Source: Polyangium fumosum (GTDB lineage Bacteria; Myxococcota_A; Polyangia; Polyangiales; Polyangiaceae). Taken from it: a stretch of 64,000 bases of DNA. Below, one piece after another: positions 1 through 7,133 of this stretch. A program made the position numbers and the translations under genes. The notes under the pieces were generated by a model, which made no database searches, was not told the origin of the DNA, and was given only the letters and a program-made list of their open reading frames with translations. The stretch is taken from contig NZ_SSMQ01000051.1 of the NCBI RefSeq assembly GCF_005144585.1, forward strand, positions 1 to 64,000, in the 5' to 3' direction. The stretch's first letter is position 1. Each line of letters opens with the position of its first letter.

Positions 1-3000
1 CCGCCGCTGCCTCCCGCCCCACCCATTCCCCCGGCCCCGCCCGCGCCGCCGCTGCCCGTGTTCTCCGTGAAATCGATCACCCGCGCCTGAACCCGCGCCG
101 TGCCGAACGGGGCCTCCACGAAAAACGTCGAATACGTGACCAGCACCTTGCCGTCGTTCGTCGACGCGAGTGACGGCGGGCCCTTCGGCTTGTCGTCCGC
201 CGTGATCGGCAAGCTCGTGACGACCGCGAGATGGCCGTCCAGCACGAGGGCCGCCTCGTCGGTCATCGTGGGGCCACAAGCCCGGTAGGCGACGATGAAC
301 CGGCCGCCATCCCTCACCACGCCGCGCTCCTCCAGCGCGAGGTAGGCGCAGCCGGCGTGGCTCGCGAGCTCGATCGGCGCCGCGTCCACGAGCGCGCCCG
401 CCGGGCTCACCCGCGTCCCGACGAGCTTCTGCGCCGCCTTGTCGATCCAGAACACCACATGATTCGTCCCGTCGAACACCGTCGAGACACCCCCGAAGCT
501 GCCCGGGCCCGCGAGCGTGAGCGGCGACGGATCCAAGGGCGCCCCCATCCCATCGACGCGCGCCACGCGCACTGCCGAGCCGTTCGACGGCTCCCACGCG
601 ACGAGGTGGTTCGTCCCGTCGAACGACGCGCTCAGGGCCGAGGACGTCGCCTCCAGCGAGACGACACCGCCGAGGGAGACCTGTCCCCCCGCGTCCATCG
701 TCAACGAGGCGAGCACGTCGTCCCCGAGGTCCGTGTCGTATGCGGAGCCCACGGCGAGCGTCCGGCCCGCGCCGACGGAGAGCGCCACACGCGCGCTCAG
801 GTCGGAGAAATTCGGCAGCTCGATCGACGGCGGATCGATCACGACGCCCTGCGTATCCATCCGGTTCACGAAGCTCGCGCAGGTGGAAGAGTCATAACCA
901 TTGATGCAATTCGAGAAGCCGAGGATCGTGCGCGTCCCGTCGAACGCGACGCTCGTGTGCGCCACGTCGCCCCCCCCGTCCTCCACGAAGATCCCGTTCG
1001 GATCGAGGGAGACGCCCGCCGGGGTGATACGCGCGGCATACAGGTTCGTGCCCTGCTCCAGCAGGAAGTCACGCGCGTCGGACCACGCGACGACGAAGTT
1101 TTGCCCGTCGAAGGCCGCCGATGGCGACCGCTGGTCGTTCGCGCCCCCCGAGACCAGGATCGGCGCCGCGTCGAGCGCCGCGCCGGTCGGGTCGAAGCGC
1201 CGCGCCTGGATCGAATACCCGCCGGGGAAGAAGCCATCGAAATACGCGTTTTGCCACACGACGAGCGCCTGCGACCCATTCGAGGCACCTTGCCCCTTCG
1301 CGCCCAGGTCCGTGTACGTCACGCCGCCCGGATCGAGCACCACGCCCTCGGGGGACACACGCGCGCGGCGCAGCGGGTAGGCGACGAAATCCGTCCAGTA
1401 ATTGCACCATGTCACGACGGCGTTCGTGCCGTCCGTCGTCACGTCGATCTCCGTCAAGTCGTAGACCGGATCGCCGATGGCGATGCCATCGGGATCCAGC
1501 ACCTCGCCCTGCTGCGCGTCGAAGCGCGTCCCCTTGATCGTCGTCTCGTACGTGTCGTCGTCGTATTGGCCGTACGCGATGAAGTAATTCTGCCCCGTCC
1601 ACACCGGCACCGGATCCCACGTGTCGAGGATCGGCGAAGGCGTCATGATTTCGATGCCCGCCGCATCCACGAGCGCGCCCTGGGCGTCGACGCGGTGTGC
1701 ATACCCGGACCCGCCCGTCTCGCGCAGGAGGAGCGCCCCCGCGCCGTTCGACGCGACGTCGAGCCGGTAGCCCGGCCCCACCACGATCCCGCCCGGATCG
1801 AGGGCCTGCCCGGCCGGCGAGACGCGCCCGTACAGGCCCGTGGAATTGTCGATCCACGCGACGAGGTAATTCACGCCGTCATAAGCGACCCGCGTCTTCT
1901 GCTGGATCGTCGTCGACGTCGAGAGCGTGACCGGCGCGCCCACGGGTTTGCCGTTCGCGTCGAGGCGCTGGCCGTAGACGCCCGTGCTCGAGATCGTGAA
2001 CGGGCTGCCCGTCTGGTACGTCAAGAAAAAGCCGTTCCCGTCGCTCGCGAGCGCGGGCTTGATCGGGTTCGAGCCTTCGACGACGGGAAACCCGGTCGTG
2101 TCGAGCACGGTGCCGTCGGCGGCGATACGCGCCGCATAGATACGCTTGTCCTGGATCGGGTCGAGATAACGATCCTCCTCCCAGGCGACGAGGTAATGGC
2201 TTCCGTTCGACGCGACTGCCGGCCGGAACCGACGCCGCCCCGCCGGCAGGCCCGCGATCGGCGCATCGATCCCGAACTCCGGCGTGAGGAGCGGATCCAG
2301 CACCGCCGGATACGCCGACGCCGCGAGCACGCGCGCCGGCACGCGCATCACGATGCGCCCCTGCTCGCCGCGCACGTCCACGCGTGTCTTTTTCCCCGTC
2401 GCGTCAATCCACGTCGCCCGGCCGAACCGCACGCCGATCCCCGTGGCCGCGTCGATGAAATGGTGACCGTCGTGGGTCTCGCCGATGAACGCCTCGCCCC
2501 CGACGTCGAGCGTGACCACGAGATCCCCCGCGCCTTCGGGCGCGCGCGCGAACGAATACGAGAGCTCGACGCCGCCGTCCCGATTTTCGAGGTGCTCGTC
2601 GACGTCCCCGCGCGAAACGACGAGGTGCCCATCCGCCTCGACGCGCCCCGCGCCCGCCCCGCGCCCAAGCTCGGTCCCGCCCCGCGTGACCCGCGCCGTC
2701 TTCACGCGCAGCGGCGCGCCGGCCCGCGGCGACGTGCGCGGCGACGCGGCCGGCGCGATCGGCACGATCTCGAACCCTTCTGCCGTCGCCGCGATCTGGT
2801 GTGCGGACCCCGCGCCGACGAACCTGCCGTTCTCCGCCCGGAACCTCGCGCGGGACGCGCGGACGCTCGCGTCGAGATCAAACGCGGGTGACACCTTCGC
2901 CCCGGACGCCGCGTCCCCGAGCGCGTGGCCCTCGGCCGGCGCCGGGCTCTCGCCGCGCGCGCACGCGGCGAGCAGGGCCGCCGAGAGGAGCAGGCTCACG

Positions 3001-3044
3001 CGATCGGCGAGAAAACGGAGGCGTGGGAAATTCTTGGGCATCAT
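1..3044 (-). CDS. Large secreted lipoprotein with repeated LVAW-type modules (partial, runs off left edge)
   Basis: Reading leftward from ATG ATG at 3044/3041 there is an open frame of about 1014 codons with no stop before the window edge. It begins with a hydrophobic signal segment ending in a lipobox (LLAAC followed by ARG), so the mature protein should be an acylated envelope lipoprotein. The body is built of repeated stretches of the type 'xYLVAWxD ... LDxxG', for example YLVAWEEDR, YLVAWIDN, FVVAWSDA and HLVAWEPS, which suggests a beta-propeller or beta-sandwich array. Near the left edge it changes to a Gly/Ala-rich linker (GGAGGAGGMGGAGG), so the rest could carry a further domain or a sorting tail. 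It diverges from the sigma factor gene with about 115 bp between them. Enzymatic function is unknown; gene identity is clear but the family name is not. Confidence 0.85.
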   Translation of the reverse strand, partial: MMPKNFPRLRFLADRVSLLLSAALLAACARGESPAPAEGHALGDAASGAKVSPAFDLDASVRASRARFRAENGRFVGAGSAHQIAATAEGFEIVPIAPAASPRTSPRAGAPLRVKTARVTRGGTELGRGAGAGRVEADGHLVVSRGDVDEHLENRDGGVELSYSFARAPEGAGDLVVTLDVGGEAFIGETHDGHHFIDAATGIGVRFGRATWIDATGKKTRVDVRGEQGRIVMRVPARVLAASAYPAVLDPLLTPEFGIDAPIAGLPAGRRRFRPAVASNGSHYLVAWEEDRYLDPIQDKRIYAARIAADGTVLDTTGFPVVEGSNPIKPALASDGNGFFLTYQTGSPFTISSTGVYGQRLDANGKPVGAPVTLSTSTTIQQKTRVAYDGVNYLVAWIDNSTGLYGRVSPAGQALDPGGIVVGPGYRLDVASNGAGALLLRETGGSGYAHRVDAQGALVDAAGIEIMTPSPILDTWDPVPVWTGQNYFIAYGQYDDDTYETTIKGTRFDAQQGEVLDPDGIAIGDPVYDLTEIDVTTDGTNAVVTWCNYWTDFVAYPLRRARVSPEGVVLDPGGVTYTDLGAKGQGASNGSQALVVWQNAYFDGFFPGGYSIQARRFDPTGAALDAAPILVSGGANDQRSPSAAFDGQNFVVAWSDARDFLLEQGTNLYAARITPAGVSLDPNGIFVEDGGGDVAHTSVAFDGTRTILGFSNCINGYDSSTCASFVNRMDTQGVVIDPPSIELPNFSDLSARVALSVGAGRTLAVGSAYDTDLGDDVLASLTMDAGGQVSLGGVVSLEATSSALSASFDGTNHLVAWEPSNGSAVRVARVDGMGAPLDPSPLTLAGPGSFGGVSTVFDGTNHVVFWIDKAAQKLVGTRVSPAGALVDAAPIELASHAGCAYLALEERGVVRDGGRFIVAYRACGPTMTDEAALVLDGHLAVVTSLPITADDKPKGPPSLASTNDGKVLVTYSTFFVEAPFGTARVQARVIDFTENTGSGGAGGAGGMGGAGGSG

Positions 3045-3158
3045 CCCACATCGATTACCACGGAGCAGGCGGGCGCGGGAAGCGGCTCTACGCCCGCGCT
3101 TGCTCCCCGGGCGGACCGGGTGGTATGAGCGGCAGACCGGGAAGCACCAGGAAGTTTC

Positions 3159-3821
3159 GTGTCGGAGAGCAGCGGAGCGCACGGTTCGTCGGAGATCGAG
3201 GCGCTCGTACGAGGCGCGCTCGGCGGCAATCGTGCGGCCCAACGCGCGCTCATCGAGGACGTGCTCGCGCCGGTCGTCCAGGCCCGCGTCGCCCGTGTCC
3301 TCGTCCGGCGCCTGAACTCGAAGGGGGATCTGCGCACCGAGATGATGGATCTCTGCCAGCAGGTCTTCGTGCACGTCTTCGGCCATCACCTGCTCGCGCG
3401 CTGGGATCCGGCCGCGGGCCCGCTCGGCGCGTTCGTCGGGACCATCGCGGAGAACCACGTCCGCTCGATCCTGCGCAGCCGCGTGCGGAGCCCCTTCACC
3501 GAAATCGCGACCGAGCAGGAGGCCTTGGAGCTCGCGCTGCCCCGCGGCGAGCAGAGCCACGAGACGACGATCGTCTCGCGCGAGGCGCTGCGGAGGCTCG
3601 AAGCCGAGCTCGACGACGAGGAGCGGGAGGGGTTTTTCGCGTTCTTCGTGGACGAGCGTTCCATCGAGGAGATGTGCGTGGTCACGGGCAAGAGCCGGGA
3701 GGCGGTCTACAAGCAGCGCCAGCGGCTCCGGGAGCGCGTGCGGCGGATCCTCGACGACGAGGCCGAAAGCTCGCGTCCGCCCGTGCGCGGGGCGCCGAGG
3801 ACCCGGGAGGAGGGGCTGTGA
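3159..3821 (+). CDS. ECF-type RNA polymerase sigma factor
   Basis: A 220-residue protein with the layout of a group 4 (ECF) sigma factor. A region-2-like segment carries DLCQQVFVHVF, where typical members have DxxQxxFxxxF. A C-terminal region-4 helix-turn-helix carries SIEEMCVVTGKSREAVYKQ followed by a basic helix. The GTG start at 3159 is chosen because an AGGAAG ribosome site lies 5-10 bases upstream and the next upstream starts lack one. It overlaps the next gene by GTGA at 3818-3821, so sigma factor and CHAT protein are almost certainly co-translated. No classical ZAS anti-sigma gene is adjacent. The membrane CHAT protein occupies the position where an anti-sigma factor is usually found, which suggests, as inference only, that it controls this sigma factor. 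Confidence 0.88.
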   Translation: MSESSGAHGSSEIEALVRGALGGNRAAQRALIEDVLAPVVQARVARVLVRRLNSKGDLRTEMMDLCQQVFVHVFGHHLLARWDPAAGPLGAFVGTIAENHVRSILRSRVRSPFTEIATEQEALELALPRGEQSHETTIVSREALRRLEAELDDEEREGFFAFFVDERSIEEMCVVTGKSREAVYKQRQRLRERVRRILDDEAESSRPPVRGAPRTREEGL

Positions 3822-6800
3822 GCGAAGAGCAGGATCCGCGGATCGAGGACCTCGCCCGGCGCGCGCGCGAGCGCGAAGAGAAAGAGCTCGCCGAGCTTTT
3901 GCGTCCGCTCGACAAGGCCGAACGAAGCGCGCTCGCCGACGCCGTGTTCGCCACGCTCGACGCGAAGGGCGCGCCGGAAGAAGCCCGCCCGGCGCCGGTC
4001 GTCCCGATCGAGAGGCCCAAGAAACTCGGCGCGCGCCGGAGGTTCGGGCTCGTCGGGGCGCTCGTCGCCGCGGCGCTCGGGGCGCTCGCGCTCTTCGTCC
4101 TCCTGCGCCGGGACGCGCCGGCCCCGATCGCGGCGTACACGCTCTCCGTCGAGGGCGGCAACCAGGCCGAGCGGGGGGACAGGCCGCCGGAAGACGTGGT
4201 GATCCGGCTGGATCCGGCTTCGCGGCTCTCGCTCGCGCTCCGGCCCGGATCACCCGTGGCGGGGGCGATCGCGGTGCGTGGGTTTCTCGTGCGGGAGGGC
4301 GCCGCGAGGGCGTGGGAGCCGCCCATGGTCGTCGGGGCGGGCGGCGTCGTGCGGATCGAGGGGACCGCGGCGGCGCTCTTCGGGGACGTGCCCGAAGGCG
4401 CGTGGGACGTCGTTTTGCTCGTGGGCCGGCCCGAGGCACTCCCGGACGAAGCGACGCTCGCGAAGGCGGCGGCATCCGGAGACAACCTCGCCGCGTTGTC
4501 GACGCATCGGCTGCGGATCACGCTCTCGCGGCCGCGCGGGGCGCTCGGCGGGGGCGGGGAGAACGAGGGCGCGCCGAAGAATCGCGTTTCCCAGTGCGCC
4601 TCCGCCCCGGCGGAGGTTCTCCCGGACGCCCTGGTGCAGGCGGAGGCGGCGCGGAAGCGCGGCGAGCTCGATCGGGCCTCGTCGCTCGTGGAGGGCGTGC
4701 TCGCGCAGGGGGCGCCGGACACGAGGCGGGCCGCGATCCGGCAAAAAGCCCGGATCCTCATGGCCACGCGCGGGCGGTTCGACGAAGCGGCCGCGCTGTT
4801 TCGCGAGGCCATCACGCAGGATCACGCGGCGGGGCGGCTCGCGGACGAGCTCGACGATACGTTCGCGCTTTCGTACGGGCTCCTGCTGGACAAGCGCGCG
4901 TTCGGCGAGGCGCGGGCCTTGCTCGATGGGCTCGGGCCGCTCCTTTTGGCGTGCCCCGAGGGCGAGCCCAAGGCGGCGTATTACAAGGGCCTGCTCGGGA
5001 TCGAGACGGGGGATCTGCGCGCGGCGCTGGCCTCGTTTTCGGCCGCGGCGGCGGGCGCGGAGCGGCTCGGGCTCGACGTGTATCGAAGCGCGGTGCTGGA
5101 GCAGGAGGCCGAGGTGCTGGCGGTGCTCGGGCGGCACGAGGAGGCGGCGGCGCGGCTCGGGCAGGCGCGGGCGCTCGCGGGGCCTTCGGCGGACGCGTGC
5201 CGGCGCGCGCAGCTCGCGAGCAATGCCGGGTGGATCGCGCTCCGGGCCTCCGCGCGCTCGGGGCGCGGGCTCGACGAAGCCAAACGGGAGCTCGACGAGG
5301 CGCTCGTGATCACGCGCGAGGGCTGTCCGGCGGGGCTCGGGAACGTCCTCGTGAATCTCGCGCTCGTCGAGCATGAGAGGGGGCGCGGCAAGGAGGCGCG
5401 GGCGCGTTTGGAGGAAGCGAAGCGCGCGGGCGGCTGGGCCGAGCTCGGCGGGTGGCAACGGATGATCGAGGCGCGGCTGCTCCTGTCCGAGGGAAACCCC
5501 AACGACGCGCTCGCGGCGCACGAGGCGCTGCGGGCCGAGGGGGAGCGGCTGCTCTTGCCCGAGCTCGTCTTCGAGGGCGCGCTCGGCCGGGCGGAGGCGC
5601 TCGCGGCGCTCGGAAAACGCGGGGAGGCGCGCGCGGCGTTCGGGGAGGCCGAGGCGGCGCTCGTGGCGTGGGGGCGGGGCGTGCCGCTCGGCGAGGGGCG
5701 GGGGTCGTTTCTCTCGGCGCGGCAGCGCGGCGCGCGGCTCTGGGTGGAGTTCTTGTTGCGCGAGGCGGAGCGGGGCGATGCGCGGGCCGCGCGGGAGGCG
5801 ATGGAGGCGGCGCGGCGGTCGCTCGCGGGATTCGTCCAGGCATTTCATTGGGTGAACCGCGTGGGCGCGCTCCCCGCGGAGGCGCGAAGGCGCTGGGACG
5901 AGGCGGTGGCGGCGTACCGGCACGAGCGCGCGGTGCTGGAGGAGAAGGCCGCGGCGCGTGGTCCGGGCGCGGGAGGGCTCGAACCGGAGCGGGCGGCGTT
6001 GCGGGGCGCGCTCGATCGGGCGCTCGCGGCGCTCGGCGCGGGCGAGGCGCGAGAGGCGGCGCCGCCCTTGTCCGTTCCGGCCGCGGAGGAGGCGCTTTTC
6101 GTGGTGCACCCGGCGCACGAGGGCCTCGCGGGGTTCGTCGTGACGGAGGGCGGGCGGAAGGTCGAGGCCCGGCGGCTCGGAGCGCTGGAGCCTTCGAGCG
6201 CGCCGGCCGCGCGCGCCGAGGCGTGGCTCGCGCCTTTTCGAGGCGCCCTCGCGAACGTGCGTCGCGTGCGTCTGGTGGTACCGGGGGAGCTTCTGTCCAC
6301 GGATTGGCACGCGCTCCCGCTCGATGGAGCGCCGCTGATCGAGCGCGCGGAGGTCGTGTATTCGATGGACCTCGCGCCGCGGCCCGGGGCGCCCGAAGGC
6401 ACGACGGCCGTGGTGATCGCCGATCCGACCGAGGATCTGCCCGGCGCGCGCGGGAGCGCGGGGGCGGTCGTCGCGGCGCTCGAAGCCCGGGGCTTGCGTG
6501 TCGTCTCGCTCCTCGGCGAGGCCGCGACGCACGAGGCCGTGCGGGACGCGCTGGAGCTGCCCTCCGTGCGGCTCTTGCATTATGCGGGGCATGCCACGTT
6601 CGAGGGGCCGGACGGGCTCGAAGCCTCGCTCCGCCTCGCCCGCCGGGGTCGTTTTTCGGTGGCCGACGTGATGGCCTTGGCCCGTGTCCCCGCGGTCGTG
6701 GTGCTCGCGGGGTGCGACACCGCGCGCGCCGCGGAGGTCGACGCGGGCGCCGGGGGGCTTGGCCTCGCGCAGGCCTTCCTCTTGAAGGGCGCCCGCGCGG

Positions 6801-6973
6801 CCGTCGCGACGCCCCGCCCGATGGGCGACGCGCTCGCCGAGCAAGCGACGCGCCTCCTTTATGCAGAGCCTATCGAGCGCGACCCGGCCCACGCCCTGCG
6901 CGCTGTGACCCTCGCCCTCCGGAAGGCGTCGCCCGAGGCCGACGGGACCGCCCTGCGCCTGCTCGGGGAGTGA
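3818..6973 (+). CDS. Membrane-anchored TPR-CHAT domain (caspase-like) protein
   Basis: 1051 residues from a GTG at 3818 behind a strong GGAGGAGG site. The layout is a charged N-terminal segment (about 1-75), one transmembrane helix (about 76-96, preceded by KKLGARRR so the N-terminus is predicted cytoplasmic), a beta-rich segment (about 105-250), tetratricopeptide-like helical repeats (about 280-640), and a C-terminal CHAT domain. The caspase-type dyad is visible as His925 in HYAGHA and Cys966 in LAGCDTA. CHAT proteins are clan CD peptidases related to caspase and separase. Here the peptidase and its TPR region would lie outside the cytoplasmic membrane and only the short N-terminus would reach the sigma factor. 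Coupling with the sigma gene argues for a signalling role. Whether it cleaves anything, and what, cannot be told from sequence. Confidence 0.88.
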   Translation: MSEEQDPRIEDLARRAREREEKELAELLRPLDKAERSALADAVFATLDAKGAPEEARPAPVVPIERPKKLGARRRFGLVGALVAAALGALALFVLLRRDAPAPIAAYTLSVEGGNQAERGDRPPEDVVIRLDPASRLSLALRPGSPVAGAIAVRGFLVREGAARAWEPPMVVGAGGVVRIEGTAAALFGDVPEGAWDVVLLVGRPEALPDEATLAKAAASGDNLAALSTHRLRITLSRPRGALGGGGENEGAPKNRVSQCASAPAEVLPDALVQAEAARKRGELDRASSLVEGVLAQGAPDTRRAAIRQKARILMATRGRFDEAAALFREAITQDHAAGRLADELDDTFALSYGLLLDKRAFGEARALLDGLGPLLLACPEGEPKAAYYKGLLGIETGDLRAALASFSAAAAGAERLGLDVYRSAVLEQEAEVLAVLGRHEEAAARLGQARALAGPSADACRRAQLASNAGWIALRASARSGRGLDEAKRELDEALVITREGCPAGLGNVLVNLALVEHERGRGKEARARLEEAKRAGGWAELGGWQRMIEARLLLSEGNPNDALAAHEALRAEGERLLLPELVFEGALGRAEALAALGKRGEARAAFGEAEAALVAWGRGVPLGEGRGSFLSARQRGARLWVEFLLREAERGDARAAREAMEAARRSLAGFVQAFHWVNRVGALPAEARRRWDEAVAAYRHERAVLEEKAAARGPGAGGLEPERAALRGALDRALAALGAGEAREAAPPLSVPAAEEALFVVHPAHEGLAGFVVTEGGRKVEARRLGALEPSSAPAARAEAWLAPFRGALANVRRVRLVVPGELLSTDWHALPLDGAPLIERAEVVYSMDLAPRPGAPEGTTAVVIADPTEDLPGARGSAGAVVAALEARGLRVVSLLGEAATHEAVRDALELPSVRLLHYAGHATFEGPDGLEASLRLARRGRFSVADVMALARVPAVVVLAGCDTARAAEVDAGAGGLGLAQAFLLKGARAAVATPRPMGDALAEQATRLLYAEPIERDPAHALRAVTLALRKASPEADGTALRLLGE

Positions 6974-6998
6974 GCCAAGGCGCCCGCGAGATTTTTTT
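6955..6998 (+). terminator. Possible rho-independent terminator after the CHAT gene
   Basis: GCGCCT and AGGCGC form a stem, extended by GCTC/GAGC with a 2-nt bulge, spanning the CHAT stop codon. A few bases later comes an uninterrupted run of seven T at 6992-6998. The stem is imperfect and the gap to the T-run is about seven bases, so strength is uncertain. Confidence 0.45.
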
Positions 6999-7007
6999 CT
7001 CCACCTC

Positions 7008-7035
7008 TGTCCAATCTCCGGATCCGAAGGCGTAA
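7008..7035 (+). promoter_or_regulatory. ECF-like promoter motif, copy 1
   Basis: TGTCCAATCTCC, nine variable bases, then GGCGTAA. The identical pattern with the same spacing occurs at 10078-10105 before the next gene. Spacing from TGTCC to CGTAA is 18 bp, which fits a -35/-10 pair for an ECF sigma factor. The candidate regulator is the sigma factor encoded at 3159, which is inference. The start codon of the downstream gene is about 100 bp away. Confidence 0.6.
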
Positions 7036-7133
7036 GCCCCGCCGAACACGCCGCGAGGTAGGTCCCGCGTGCGCGCCGCATGGCCGTGGCGCGCCCTCGG
7101 GGCGCGCTCGGGCTTTTTTTCGAGAGGTGGGAC

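Noticed and set aside
231-2891. An 886-codon plus-strand open frame
   Set aside because: The translation is Arg/His/Asp-rich with no domains, and the minus-strand frame reads a convincing lipoprotein with signal peptide and repeats. It is an antisense shadow in GC-rich DNA.
3818-6973. The TPR-CHAT protein as part of a type III-E CRISPR (craspase)
   Set aside because: There is no gRAMP/Cas7-11 gene and no CRISPR array, and this protein has a membrane helix and a coupled sigma factor.
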